A stretch of 64,000 nucleotides of DNA from CAWBVG01 sp963792175. GTDB taxonomy: Bacteria > Acidobacteriota > Vicinamibacteria > Vicinamibacterales > CAVVIG01. The stretch lies in assembly GCA_963792175.1 (NCBI GenBank), contig CAWBVG010000049.1:124001-188000 (forward strand). Direction: 5' to 3'. Under the pieces are notes generated by a model, which worked only from the letters and a program-made list of their open reading frames with translations, was not told the origin of the DNA and did no database searches. Shown piece by piece: positions 1-10,021 of this stretch (its first letter is position 1; every line of letters begins with the position of its first letter). A program made the translations under genes and the position numbers.

Positions 1-378
1 GTAGTTCTCGTAGAACGGCTCGAAGATCACCACCTCGTCGCCCGGGTCGATGATCGCCATCATCGTCGCCATCATCGCTTCAGTCGTGCCGCAGCAGACG
101 GTGACCTGCTCGTCGGCCACAATCGGCAGTCCGTAGCGCTGCGTGAACTCGTGCGCCACAGCCTCGCGCAGCGGGCGCGCGCCCCAGGTGACGGCGTACT
201 GATTCACGTCGCCGTTGATCGCGGCGCAGGCCGCCGCCTTGATGGCGTCGGGCGCCGGGAAGTCCGGAAATCCCTGCGACAGGTTCACGCCGCCGTAGAG
301 ATGATTCAGGCGCGTCATCTCGCGGATGACCGACTCGGTGAACTGGGTGGCCTTCTTCGATCCGGTGAGCTTCGACAT
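1..378 (-). CDS. Class I/II PLP aminotransferase, N-terminal part
   Basis: Partial gene running off the window edge: about 126 N-terminal residues are visible. The protein opens MSKLTGSKKATQFTESVIRE and contains GGVNLSQGFPDFPAP, the N-terminal signature of the aspartate-aminotransferase fold-type I group that includes kynurenine/glutamine transaminases. It continues through a GDVNQYAVTWG segment and a CCGTTEAM segment that contributes to the cofactor phosphate site. The catalytic lysine lies beyond the window. The role inferred is cytosolic amino-acid/2-oxoacid transamination; the substrate cannot be told. It starts 14 bp downstream of the stop of the transglycosylase gene on the same strand, so the two are probably cotranscribed. 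Confidence 0.85.
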   Translation of the reverse strand, partial: MSKLTGSKKATQFTESVIREMTRLNHLYGGVNLSQGFPDFPAPDAIKAAACAAINGDVNQYAVTWGARPLREAVAHEFTQRYGLPIVADEQVTVCCGTTEAMMATMMAIIDPGDEVVIFEPFYENY

Positions 379-391
379 GGTCAGCTTCTAA

Positions 392-2684
392 TCACGCCGC
401 TTTTCGCGTCTTGCGTTTCGCCGGCGCCGCCGGTTTCTTCTTCGGCGCCGCCTGGGCCGGTTTCGCTGACGCGGTGCTCGGCGATGCGCTGCGCGCCGCG
501 GGATTCGGCGCCGGTGCGTTCACCGTCAGCGACTCGGAGACGCCGCCATAGAGATAGCGATAGTCTTCGGCCCGGCCGAGGATTTTCTTGACGTAGTCCT
601 GCGTCTCCGGAAACGGGATGTCGTCGATGAACTCGTCGCGGTCGATACCCGGCCGCTCGGCAATCCAGCGGGCGACGCGACCCGGGCCGGCGTTGTAGGT
701 CGCCAGCGCGTAGTGCGCTCCGCCGAACTGTTGGACCAGATCCGCGAAGTAGGCGGTGCCGATCTTCAGGTTGGTGTCGGCCGTGGTCAGCATGCCGATC
801 GAGAACTTCCGAGGCAGCTTCAGCATGCGCGCGTACTGACGTCCGGTGGCAGGAATGATCTGCATCAACCCGTAGGCGTTGGCGACCGACCTGACGTCCG
901 CCGTGAACGTCGACTCCTGCGCGATCAACGCCGCGATCATGTACGGATCCAGCTGGCGCTCGGCCGAATAACGCTGAATCTGCGGCCAGTAGTTCACCGG
1001 AAAGAGCACCCGGAGCAGCTCGGGCGGCAGCTTCTCGCCGCCCGCCGCCATGTACTGCGGATAGGCGCGCTTCATCGCGTTGATGCCGGCGCGCAGATCG
1101 CCGCGCTGGTTGAAGATCCAGCCGATCGTCGCCTGGATCGCCGACGAATCGCTCCACACGCGCTGCGCGTAGTGGAGCTCGTCGAGCGCCTGGTCGTAGA
1201 GATCGACCGCGAGCAGGGCGCGTACCACGCCTTCGTTCGGCGGCAGCGCCGGACTCGGCGTCCCCGCGTCGTCGGTGGACGGCGGATCCGTTGACCTGTC
1301 GAGTGCGAGCCGCGTCTGCGGCCGCCCGTCGAGCCGTGCGACCGCGAGGCGCCCGTAATAGGTGTTCAGGTAGTCGGTCGCAACGAGGGTGAATCGCGGG
1401 CCCGACTGGCCGTCCTGCATGGCTTCGTGCGCCTTGGCGGACCAGTACAGCCAGGCGGGGCGATAGTCCGAGCGCGGAAACTGCGCCGCCGCCGAGTCGA
1501 ACGCACGGACGGCGTCCACATACCGGCGGCTCCTGTAGGCACGCCAGCCGATCTTCCATGCGGCGCGTTCCGCATACGGTCCGGCGGGAAACTTCTCGTA
1601 CAGCTCCCGGTACGTCTCGTCCGCCTTCTCATCGTCGTCCGCCAGGATGTAGTACCTCGCCAGGTTGTTCAGCGCTTCTTCCGCCCAGCTCTGCGTCGGG
1701 AATTCGTTGACGATGCGGCGAACCACGCGCAGGTACTCGGCCACGTCGCCGAGATCGCGCACGGCGACCGCATAGAAGTAGAGCGCCTCGCCCTGCCGCG
1801 CGGCCTTGTCGACGTACGGCCTGACGGCGTCGCGCGTGTTGCGCGGCCGCTTCAGCATGTAGTCGCACTCGGCGAGTCGCAGCGCCACGAGCTCGCGGTC
1901 GTCGCCGTCGGCGAGCGGCCGGAGGGTCTCGAACACGGGACGCGCCTGTGTGTAGCGCTTCGCGCCGAACAGCCGTTCCGCGCGTCCCAGCTCGAGGCGA
2001 TAACGGTTGGTGCCCGCGGCAATCGGCGGCGCCGGCAGCGACTCCAGCTCGCCGCTGGCGACCGGCGCGAGATCCCCGAATGGAAACTCGTAGACCACGC
2101 GCATGAACGCCTCGACCGCCCTGTCGGTGCGGCCGACGGCGCGAGCGGCGCGAGCCAGGCGTATCAGCACTTCGTCGGGCGTCGTCGTCTTGCCGCGCGC
2201 CAGCCGTTCGTACACCTCGAGCGCCGCCGCCTGATCGCCGAGCGCCTCGTCGCACTCCGCCTCGCGAAGCGCCGCGCCTTCGGCGACGTAACCGACCGGT
2301 GATTTCGACTGAAGCGTCTGGAAAAGACGACGCGCTTCCGCCGGCCGCCCCAGGCGCATTTCCGCGAATGCCTGGTAGTACAGCGCGTAGTCGCCGAGCG
2401 GCCCCTGCTGCAGCGACGCCTTCGACAGAATCGGCAGCGCTTTCGCGAAGCTGCCGTCCACCTCGAGCTTGACCGCGTCGGCGAACTCGCTGGTGCGATG
2501 CGCTCCCTTTGGCACCATCCACAGCCTCGACGGATCGTCAGGAAGGCGAGGATGGTCGGTGGCCTTCAAGGCCGGCGCTTCGCGGCCCGATCCCGCCTGG
2601 TCGACGTGACTGCTGCGCCGACGGCGCGCTCGCGACGGCAGACGCGAGAAGGAACCCGAACAAGAGATGCAATGGCCGCGTCAC
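392..2684 (-). CDS. Soluble lytic murein transglycosylase (Slt70 type), one frameshift
   Basis: Periplasmic peptidoglycan-cleaving enzyme. A long TPR-like superhelical region (about residues 60-480) precedes a C-terminal SLT domain with the catalytic Glu in IAQESTF, the NAYGLMQIIP motif and YNAGPGR. A Lys/Ala/Pro-rich tail follows. The start I favour is GTG at 2684, which overlaps the upstream stop as GTGA and begins a good signal peptide (TRPLHLLFGFLLASAVASA). This leader is one frame away from the body: a one-base indel lies near 2600-2620, just after the cleavage region. Without the correction the ORF starts only at about 2569 and lacks an export signal. It lies between the GAF protein and the aminotransferase on the same strand. 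Confidence 0.85.
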
Positions 2685-3622
2685 GTTCTTACTCCCAGCA
2701 ACGATGCGTCACCGTCCGCCAGTGTCCGCACGATCTCATCGTCGAAGTACGGCGCGCGGGCGCGCACGTGCGGCGGAACACGCTGCTCGTACAGCACGCG
2801 GGCACGTGCGATCTCGCCGCCAAGCCGGCTGCCCAGATCGCGGTCGCGGCGGCCGGCGGCAATCGAATCTTCGTGGTACAGCTTGATCTCCGACACGAGC
2901 AGCCGCGCGTAGCGGCGCGCGCCGGCGACGTCTTCCCCGTCGTCCTTGTCGACAGCCGGTGCGGGTTCAGGTGCAGGCGTCGTGATGGTGAGCGACCGGG
3001 CGACCTTGAAGGCCGTCATCGCTTCGATGCCACGCGCCGCGTACCGCGCCAGGATCTCGAGCGCTTCGGCGTTCAGACGGGATTCGGGATTCGGGGATTC
3101 GGGATTCGGGGATCCGGCATCCGCGTAGAGAATCGCGACGACGTCGCCTGCGAGCGCGAGCGGCACGGCAATGGCCGGCACATCTGGATCGAGAGCCGCG
3201 AAGGCCGGCGACGCTTGGCCGACGGCTACTACGTTGTCGCTCGCCGCCGTCGCGATGATCCCTGCGTCATCGAACCCCAGGTTGACCGGCGGCGCCTCGT
3301 CGAGGGCGCCGAAGCCGATGAATCGCCAGCCGTGGGCACGGCCGCCGCGAACCGTCAGCACCGCCACGCGCGGCGCCTCGCGCGCCGCGGCGCTCGCCAG
3401 GGTGTCGAGCGTCTCGCCGAGCGATCGCGCGCGGCCCAGCCACTGCACCGAGTCCAGGAGGCGCGTGTTGTTGTCGGCGGCGGCGACGGCTCGCGCCGAG
3501 TCGGCGGCCGATTTCGCGGCCAACGCTTCGTCCACCGCGATCTGGACCTCGCGGCGGATGTCGTCCTGATGGCGGTCGCTCAGCGTCTCGAACGCCTGGC
3601 GCAGCTGTTCGTCAAAGGTCAT
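2681..3622 (-). CDS. GAF-like protein of unknown function, carries a repeat-derived insert
   Basis: Cytosolic 313-residue protein without a signal peptide. An N-terminal helical region (about 1-75) leads into a region resembling a GAF sensor domain (about 80-200: PRVAVLTVRGG ... AIAVPLALAGDVVAILYADAG), then a helical C-terminal half. The GAF-like part ends with a peptide that repeats PNPES twice, encoded by an array of GGGATTC words at 3079-3115. Its stop overlaps the GTG start of the transglycosylase gene (GTGA), implying translational coupling. No catalytic motif is visible and the ligand is unknown; a role in cell-envelope control is suggested only by the coupling. Confidence 0.75.
   Translation of the reverse strand: MTFDEQLRQAFETLSDRHQDDIRREVQIAVDEALAAKSAADSARAVAAADNNTRLLDSVQWLGRARSLGETLDTLASAAAREAPRVAVLTVRGGRAHGWRFIGFGALDEAPPVNLGFDDAGIIATAASDNVVAVGQASPAFAALDPDVPAIAVPLALAGDVVAILYADAGSPNPESPNPESRLNAEALEILARYAARGIEAMTAFKVARSLTITTPAPEPAPAVDKDDGEDVAGARRYARLLVSEIKLYHEDSIAAGRRDRDLGSRLGGEIARARVLYEQRVPPHVRARAPYFDDEIVRTLADGDASLLGVRT
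3079..3115. repeat. GGGATTC word array inside a coding sequence
   Basis: Five copies of a GGGATTC word with alternating spacing 7, 8, 7, 8 bp. The 15-bp super-period is a whole number of codons, so the array is read as PNPES-PNPES within the GAF-like protein. The same word makes up the intergenic arrays at 17926-17962 and 56862-56985. Confidence 0.85.
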
Positions 3623-3643
3623 TCTGGGAACCGATTCGAATTA

Positions 3644-3898
3644 TCAAACGAAGTGCCGCTTTGCGAACACACGACCCGATCCTGTTTTCGAGTACCGCTC
3701 GAATGCCGAAGCCGAGTGCGAGTTGTGAAACCGAATCGAAACGAGCAGATGCCACGGCGCCGCCTTAGCCGTGTGAGGTGAGCGACCCTGATTGTGGAAG
3801 GTTAATCGCGCGTCCACATCTGAGGTCAGTCCCACGTAATGTTTATCGGGCAGAACGGAACTTTGCAGCACGTAAACCCAATGCTTTTCGACGAACAT
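3644..3898 (-). CDS. GIY-YIG nuclease superfamily protein
   Basis: Small protein of 84 residues with the GIY-YIG signature: WVYVLQS near the N terminus (GIY position), HYVGLT about ten residues later (YIG position), then an Arg-containing helix (VDARLTFHN) and a Glu-containing segment (SAFERYSK). This matches the small stand-alone YhbQ/UPF0213 type, predicted DNA endonucleases of unclear role. It lies alone between the GAF protein and the tmRNA gene; no operon partner is seen. The start at ATG 3898 gives the normal family length. Confidence 0.8.
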   Translation of the reverse strand: MFVEKHWVYVLQSSVLPDKHYVGLTSDVDARLTFHNQGRSPHTAKAAPWHLLVSIRFHNSHSASAFERYSKTGSGRVFAKRHFV

Positions 3899-3984
3899 GC
3901 AGCGGAGCGTTGCAAGCCGTTGACCGATTGCCTCGAGAGCGCGTAGCAGCCGTACGCGCTTTGCACGGAAAGTGACGTCGTGAC

Positions 3985-4034
3985 GTCCGCCTCCGCTGGA
4001 CGCGCGCTCCGCGCGCAGCTTCGGCGGGACAGCC
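3985..4034. repeat. REP-like palindrome, copy 1
   Basis: About 50 bp sharing the core (CCGCCT-CGC ... AGCTTCGGCGGGACAGCC) found also at 23191-23229 (inverted), 51783-51834 and 54121-54174. It contains an inner GCGCGC hairpin. It lies in the roughly 200-bp gene-free stretch between the GIY-YIG gene and the 3' end of tmRNA. Confidence 0.5.
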
Positions 4035-4080
4035 TTCGCCGGAGATCCCGCTCGCCTTACAGCTGGTTCACCCAGCCGTA

Positions 4081-4097
4081 GCTCGCCGAAGGCGAGC
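4081..4097 (-). terminator. Hairpin just downstream of tmRNA
   Basis: Perfect 7-bp stem GCTCGCC/GGCGAGC with a 3-nt loop, 7 nt past the mature 3' end of tmRNA. No U-run follows, so it could be a processing or termination structure or part of a REP-like repeat. Confidence 0.35.
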
Positions 4098-4103
4098 GAA
4101 GGC

Positions 4104-4452
4104 TGGAGGCGGGGGGATTCGCACCCCCGTCCGAAGGCGAAAGAGCGAAGGCGTCCTACGTTGCATAGCCGTTCCTGAATGTTCGCCCCTGGCGTGAAGG
4201 AACGACGGAAACCGCCAGGGACTAGCCCCGAAAAATCTCGTCGCCGCCGGTCGAGACAGCCGGCGGCAACCAGCCTACTAAATGACGTTCGACCCCCGGC
4301 CCGTAGGTTGACCGGGGCGAACGCTCACAGGTTATTAAGCTGCGAGAGCGAGCTGCGTATTCGCAGTTGTGGTTTTCCACCGGATTTACGAGTCAGTGGA
4401 GCTCGGCAACGCATCCTTCGTCCAACAACCCCCGTCGAAACTAGTCGCCCCC
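4104..4452 (-). ncRNA. ssrA: tmRNA (transfer-messenger RNA)
   Basis: Ribosome-rescue RNA that adds a degradation tag to stalled proteins. The 5' end GGGGGCGACUAG pairs with the 3' end CGCCUCC-A, forming the tRNA-like acceptor. A T-arm with GGUGCGAAUCC precedes the 3' end. The first residues GGGGGCGAC-UAGUUUCGACGG are typical of tmRNA. The tag reading frame runs from 4364 down to 4338 and encodes ANTQLALAA followed by two UAA stops (4337-4332). The 3' CCA is not encoded (A then GCC), so it must be added. Length is about 349 nt, normal for the family. The tag resembles acidobacterial tags, supporting the taxonomic guess. Confidence 0.95.
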
Positions 4453-4487
4453 TCAGTCATCCATTGTACGGGCCTGGGCAGATGCGG

Positions 4488-5609
4488 TCAACTGATTCTA
4501 TCCGTTGGAGTTGTTGGCTCTTGAGCTGGACCGCGCTGCACCAGGTGGACGGCAGTCGCTTTCACCAGGGCGGTGACCGTCGAGCCTGGCGCGACCTGCA
4601 ACTCGTCGAGTGATGGTCTCGTAATCAGGGCCGTCAGCACGAAGCCGCAATCGACGGTCACGCGCACGACGCTTCCTTCCGACTGCAGCGCCATCACGCG
4701 GCCTGTCCATTGGTTTCGTGCGCTCACGTCGCCATGCGGCGACCGTTCCAGGATGACGTCCTCGGCGCGAATGCAGACGAACACCGGGCCGGACGCGACA
4801 CCTGCTGCCGCCCTGATCGACCCGTCGCCCACACGCACGGTTGCCAGACCGTCCACCGTCTCGACAACCGTCCCGGCGACGACATTCTCGACCCCGACCG
4901 ACGCCGCGACGGCGACGTCGGCAGGTCGGCTGAACACCTCCGGGACCGATCCGACCTGACGGATGAACCCGCCGGAGAGCACCGCCATCCGATCGCCGAG
5001 CGTCAGCGCGTCGACGCGATCGTGCGTCACGATCACGCTCGGGACGTCGAGCGATCGCAAGAACTGACGCAGCTCCTGGCGCATCGGATCGCGCAGCGGC
5101 AGGTCGAGCGCGGCCAGCGGCTCGTCCAGCAGCACCAGCGCGGGATCCCTCGCCAGCGCCCGCGCCAGCGCGACACGCTGGCGCTCGCCGCCCGACAGCT
5201 GGGCGGGAAGCCGGCCGGCCATCCCGCCAAGATGGACGCGCTCGAGAATCGACTCGACGCGCGGCGTCGCGGCCGATCGGTTCGCGTCCATCCCGAACCG
5301 AACGTTCTCCTCCACGGTGAGATGCGGAAACAGACCGTAGTCCTGCGCGACGTACGCCAGCCGGCGCGCCTGCGGCGAACGGTTGACGCCGGTTGCCGCG
5401 TCGAACCAGATCTCGGCGCCGAATCGGATGAAGCCTTCCTGCGGCCGGTCCAATCCCGCGAGGCATCGCAGGATCGTCGTCTTGCCGGATCCCGATGGCC
5501 CGAACAGTACCAGCACGCGGCTGTCGCCGGCTTCGAGCTCCAGGTCGGCGCGCACCGAGACGGTCGGCGTGTATCGGCGGACGAATGATGCTATGAGGCG
5601 ATCGGCCAC
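4488..5609 (-). CDS. modC: Molybdate ABC transporter ATP-binding protein with TOBE domain
   Basis: ATPase of the ModABC importer, 373 residues. Walker A GPSGSGKT lies near residue 38, the signature LSGGERQR near 135, and Walker B LVLLDEPLAALD follows; a VTHD switch His is present. The C-terminal third is a TOBE/molybdate-binding domain (VCIRAEDVIL ... GSTVTALVKATAVHLV). The start is GTG at 5609, inside the end of modB (8 codons before the modB stop). A longer upstream reading in this frame is only shadow of modB. It is the last gene of the minus-strand half of the mod locus. Confidence 0.9.
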   Translation of the reverse strand: MADRLIASFVRRYTPTVSVRADLELEAGDSRVLVLFGPSGSGKTTILRCLAGLDRPQEGFIRFGAEIWFDAATGVNRSPQARRLAYVAQDYGLFPHLTVEENVRFGMDANRSAATPRVESILERVHLGGMAGRLPAQLSGGERQRVALARALARDPALVLLDEPLAALDLPLRDPMRQELRQFLRSLDVPSVIVTHDRVDALTLGDRMAVLSGGFIRQVGSVPEVFSRPADVAVAASVGVENVVAGTVVETVDGLATVRVGDGSIRAAAGVASGPVFVCIRAEDVILERSPHGDVSARNQWTGRVMALQSEGSVVRVTVDCGFVLTALITRPSLDELQVAPGSTVTALVKATAVHLVQRGPAQEPTTPTDRIS

Positions 5610-6268
5610 GCTCGCCCCGATCGTCGTTGCAAGCGGTAGGTCAGCGCAAGCACCACGAACGAGAACGCGAGCAGGAGAGCCGCCGTCCGGCCGGCCCTCG
5701 CGTAATTGAGCGCCTGCACGTCGTCGTAGATCGAGATCGAGACGGTCCGCGTCACGCCCGGCAGATTGCCGCCGACCATGAGCACGACACCGAACTCCCC
5801 CACCGTGTGCGCGAACGTCAGCACCGCGCCGGCGATAATCCCCGGTCGAGCCAACGGCACGACGATGCGCGTGAACGTGCGCAGACGCGACGCGCCAAGA
5901 CACCAGGCGGTCTCGATCAGCGTGCGATCGACCGCCGCGAACGCGGCGGCGAACGGTTGAACCGCAAACGGCAAACTGTAGAGGACGGACGCGACCAGGA
6001 GTCCGCTGAAGGAAAACACGATCGGGCTGCCGGTCAACGTCTCGAAGGCGCGGCCGATGGGACTTCGCGGTCCCAACATCACGAGGACGTAGTACCCGAG
6101 GACGGTCGGCGGCAGGACCAGCGGCAGCGCCACCAGCGCATCGACCGCCCAGCGTCCCCGCCGGCTCGACAGCGCCAGCCAGCTCGCCAGCGGCAGGCCG
6201 ATCGCCAGCAGGACGATCGTCGTCGCCGCCGCGAGCCGAAGGCTGAGGGCGATGGCCGACCAGTCCAT
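5591..6268 (-). CDS. modB: Molybdate ABC transporter permease
   Basis: Inner-membrane permease of 225 residues, the usual ModB length, with five or six hydrophobic segments. The cytoplasmic EAA loop reads ETAWCLGASRLRTFTRIVVPLARPGI. The start ATG at 6268 (MDWSAIALSLRLA) fits the family; the much longer upstream reading is shadow of the TonB receptor gene. Only 5 bp separate it from the stop of the receptor gene (6274), and modC overlaps its 3' end, so receptor-modB-modC look like one transcription unit. Confidence 0.9.
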   Translation of the reverse strand: MDWSAIALSLRLAAATTIVLLAIGLPLASWLALSSRRGRWAVDALVALPLVLPPTVLGYYVLVMLGPRSPIGRAFETLTGSPIVFSFSGLLVASVLYSLPFAVQPFAAAFAAVDRTLIETAWCLGASRLRTFTRIVVPLARPGIIAGAVLTFAHTVGEFGVVLMVGGNLPGVTRTVSISIYDDVQALNYARAGRTAALLLAFSFVVLALTYRLQRRSGRAWPIAS

Positions 6269-6273
6269 GGGCT

Positions 6274-9200
6274 TTAGAACAGCAGCTTCAGCGCGAGCTG
6301 CGCCACGCGCGGGTCGAGCGCGGTCGTGATCGTCCCGAACGCGGCCGTTCCCTGGACGCCGTTGGGGGCGCCAAGGTTCGGCGTGTTCAACAGGTTGAAG
6401 ATCTCCGCGCGGAGCTCGAGCGCGGTGCCGGCGTGAATCGGGACACGGCGGATCAGCGCGAGATCGACGTCGCGATACGATGGCCCGCGCACCGGATTCC
6501 GCGACGACGAACCGATCGTGAAGACCGGCGCCGCGGTGAAGGCCGCCGTGTTGAACCACCGGCTGGGCGTGCGCTGGTCGGCCGGCAGCGTGGGGTCGTC
6601 AACCAGATTTGGTCGCTGCACGCCGAAGCCGAAGGCCGCGTTGTTGTTCGTGGTTTGCGTGATCGCGACCGGCATGCCCGATTGCAGCGTGACGAGGGTC
6701 GTCACCGTCCAGTCATTGGCTAACGCGCCGAGCACGCCGCTCAACTGCCGACGGCGGCCCGCGCCGGCCGGCAGATCCCACACCACCGACGACACGAACA
6801 CGTGGGGCATGTCGCCGGCTGAGTAATCGCGCTCGAGCGCGCGGTTGAAGCTGTCCGCGACCGGATAGTTCGCGATCGGGCCCGTCAGAATCGACGCGTC
6901 GAACACGGACGAGGCGTCGTCCAGCAACTTCGACCGCGTGTAAGCCATCGAGTACGACAGACCGTGCGCCAGTCTCTGGCGGACGCTCAGTTCAAACCCC
7001 TGGTATCGCGTGGTGCCGACGTTGTTGCGGTAGAGGCTCACCGTCGTGTACTGCGGGTACGGCTTCATGAGCTGTCCGACCGTGATCGTCGGGTCGCCCA
7101 GCGACGACGACCGCGGGATGAGCCCGAAGTACGGATTCGTCACTCGCTGATTCAAGGCGTCCCGCTGCGCGAGCTGACTGACGGAGAGCTGATTGATATT
7201 GCTGTCGGGGATGCCGATGTGCGTGATGTTGGATCCGACATACGCGGCCTCGAACGTCGTATTCGGCGTCAGCTCGCGCTGAACCGACACGTTCCACTGC
7301 TGGACGTAGCCCGATCCGAGCGTACCGTCGACCGCGAACACGCCCTGACCGAGGCCGGCGGTCGGTGTCGGTGAGATCGGTGCCACGGTCGGGCCGTTCC
7401 GCAGCACGAATGCCGGATTGATGGTGTCGAGCGCGACGCTGCGAGACGGTCTGCAGGAACGGAAAGGTCGGCGTCGTGAACGGCGTCGTGATGCCCGCCA
7501 TCTCAATCCACACCACGCCGTAGCCGGAGCTGACGATCGTCTTGTCGGTGAGCCGGTAGACGCAGTCCCAGGCGCGGGCCGAAGTTGTCTTTCTTGAGGG
7601 GACGTACCGGGTTCGTGCCCGGATACTCGAGCTGCTGCGTCTGCAGATTGAACACCGCCGTCTGGCCGTTGATCTCAGTCGACGGAAAATTCAGCGTGTA
7701 GCGCAAGACCGGGATTGATCGTCAGCCGGTCCGACACCTTCCAGTCATCCTGGATGAAGTACTCCTGAAAGCGCGCGCGCTCCTGAATCTGCTCCTGCTG
7801 CAGATCGATCGAGAAGAGCTGGACCTGGCCGAGCAGGAAACTGGCGAGCGGCGTGCCGGTGTTCGGCCGTGCCGGGCAGATCGCTGCCGAGCGCGTTGAA
7901 GGTGAACGATCCGGTCGGCGACGGCGGCTGGACCACGTCCAGACGCTCCCATCGCCAGTCGAGCCCCATCTTGATCGTGTGCCGGCCCTTCAACCAGGTC
8001 AGCGAGTCGGCCACCTCCGACACGCTGGTGTGAAAGTTCGATGCCGTGTTCGCCGGCGAGCCGAGCTGCTGGTAGCCGCCGATCAGGAACGTCGGCAGCG
8101 TGTTCGGGAAACTTCGCCGTCGACGGAATGCCGGGGATGCTCAAGGCGCCGCCCGCGCTCGACGCCAGCTGCGCCGCGGTGCGGGCGACCGTGCGGCGCG
8201 TGTCGCCGACCCGCACTTCGTTCAACAGGTTCGACGAGAAGGTGTGCTGATAGTTCGACGCGAACGACCACGCCGTGGTGTCCTGCGGCCCCAGCGTTCC
8301 GGTCGTGACGCCGCTGCCTTCCGGAAGCGGCGTCACCGGGATGAAGCCGTCGCGGAAGTACGACAGCCGGCCGAAGAGCGAATCGCGGTTCGACGGCAGC
8401 TTGTGATCGAGACGCACGTCCCACTGATCCTGATCGTCAATCTCGCTCGCCGTCCGGTTGTAGTTGTTTGCCGTTCCCGAGCCGAGCGGCAGCGGATAGC
8501 GTTGCAGCAGCGACAGTGCGACAGGATCCATGCGCGCCGACGGAATCGCGTTGCCGCAAATGGACTGCGCGTCGAACCCACCGTCGTGGCGGGATCGTAG
8601 ACGACGGGAACCCGGCCCCAATCGCTTCGGTGAAGATCCCCTGCCGCTGCAGCACGGTCGGGACGGTGGAAATGACCGTGCGGCCAATCGACTGTCGCTG
8701 TCCCTGATAATCCGCGAAGAAGAACGTGCGATCGGCCGCCACCGGGCCGCCGAACGTCCCGCCGAACTGATTGCGCTTGTAATCCGGCTTCACCGGGTTC
8801 GTCGACTGAAAGAAGTTCCGCGCGTTCAACGACTGGTTGCGGAAGAACTCGAAGCCGCTGCCGTGAAACACGTTCGTGCCGCTCTTCGTCGTCAGGTTGA
8901 TCGACCCCGCCGTTGAACCGGCCGAACTCGGCGGCGCGGGCTGTTGCTCTCGATCTTGAACTCCTGAATCGCGTCGATCACGGGGTAGAACGCGACCTGG
9001 CCCGGCTCCGGCTGCAGCACCGAGATCCCGTCGAAGAGGTACTCGTTCGTGCGCGGCCGGCCGCCGTTGATGCGGGGAAACTGCGTATTCGGTGGCAGGG
9101 CCACGCCTGGGGCGAGCGTCGCCAGGCTGATGAAGGTGCGGCCGTTCAGCGGCAGCTGCACGACCTGCTCGTGCTCGACGACGTTGCCGAGGCTGGCGGT

Positions 9201-9602
9201 GACGGCGCGCAGCATCGGCGAATCGGCGGTGACCGTGACCTGCTCGCTGATGTTCCCGACGGCCAGATCGAAATCGATCCGCGCTTTTTCTCCGGTCGCC
9301 AGATGGATGCCCGCGCGGCGCACCGATCTGAAGCCGGTCAACTCGACGTCGAGCCGGTAATCGCCTGGCGGCAGACTCGGGACGGCATAGACGCCTTGGG
9401 CGCTCGAGGTGACGACGCGCTGCCGGTTGGTGTTGACGTCGGTGACGGTGACCGTCGCACCGGGAACGGCGGCGCCCGCCTGATCCTTCACGAGTCCGGT
9501 CATTTCACCCGCCGCGACCTGGGCATGGGCGGGCCGCGCCAGCGCGGCGAGGCAGGCCACGGCCAGACACAGCGGTAGCAGGTTCACACGAGCGGCGCGC
9601 AT
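6274..9602 (-). pseudogene. TonB-dependent receptor with N-terminal regulatory domain, about eight frameshifts
   Basis: Outer-membrane receptor of the carboxypeptidase-regulatory/TonB (OmpA-related oar-like) type. The signal peptide ends in ARPAHA, followed by a CarboxypepD_reg domain (AGEMTGLVKDQAGAAVPGAT ... GFRSVRRAG), a plug (VQLPLNGRTFISLATLAPG) and a barrel ending ...DPRVAQLALKLLF. Expected length is about 1100 residues. The reading frame changes near 8940, 8610, 8100, 7870, 7725, 7565 and 7440 (one or two more possible), yet every piece remains recognisable, which favours sequence error over decay. It lies between the molbindin gene and modB, so it may be the outer-membrane entry for molybdate or a molybdate chelate; that is inference from position. 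Confidence 0.75.
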
Positions 9603-9705
9603 TCACTCTCCATCAAGACGTGAACGCACACTCTATCCCGTATACAACCAAGATTCAAATCGGCTGTAATCGCTTTAAACTGGCTACAGTGATGATCGGT
9701 TCGGA

Positions 9706-9912
9706 CTATCCCTTCGAGAGCATCACCTCGGTCGCCTTGATCACGGCCGTCACCGTGTCGCCTTTCTTCAAGGCCATTTCCTCGGCGCTTCGCCGGGTGA
9801 TCACCGACTCGATCACGTTCTCCCCGACGCGCACGGTGACGTGGACCAGCACTTCGCTCCACGTGATTTCATCGATCGTGCCTTGCAGACGATTTCTGGC
9901 GCTCAGAGCCAT
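9706..9912 (-). CDS. Molbindin (Mop-type TOBE protein)
   Basis: 68-residue single TOBE/Mop domain: ARNRLQGTIDEI ... VRVGENVIESVITRRSAEEM ... KGDTVTAVIKATEVMLSKG. Family members form hexamers that bind molybdate or tungstate in the cytosol and buffer or store it. It lies at the head of the minus-strand mod unit, about 100 bp upstream of the receptor start and divergent from modA. Length and motifs match the stand-alone family; no extra domain is present. Confidence 0.9.
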   Translation of the reverse strand: MALSARNRLQGTIDEITWSEVLVHVTVRVGENVIESVITRRSAEEMALKKGDTVTAVIKATEVMLSKG

Positions 9913-10021
9913 ACGCTCTCCTGGTGATTCCCGGGATGGATGGAGCTATTTCGACGGCCGCCAATTCTACTCCAGGCATGCGCGCAATCGACTGAAGTCG
10001 GTCACAATACTGCTTGGTCCC

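Noticed and set aside
4104..4130. tRNA gene suggested by a T-arm-like sequence
   Set aside because: No anticodon or D arm; the sequence is the 3' tRNA-like end of tmRNA with its matching 5' end 340 nt away.
5610..5903. N-terminal extension of ModC
   Set aside because: This region is modB in its proper frame; a GTG at 5609 gives the normal ModC length.
6274..9602. Several separate small genes in place of one TonB receptor
   Set aside because: The pieces follow the domain order of a single receptor without overlaps or internal starts with ribosome-binding sites, so one frameshifted gene is simpler.
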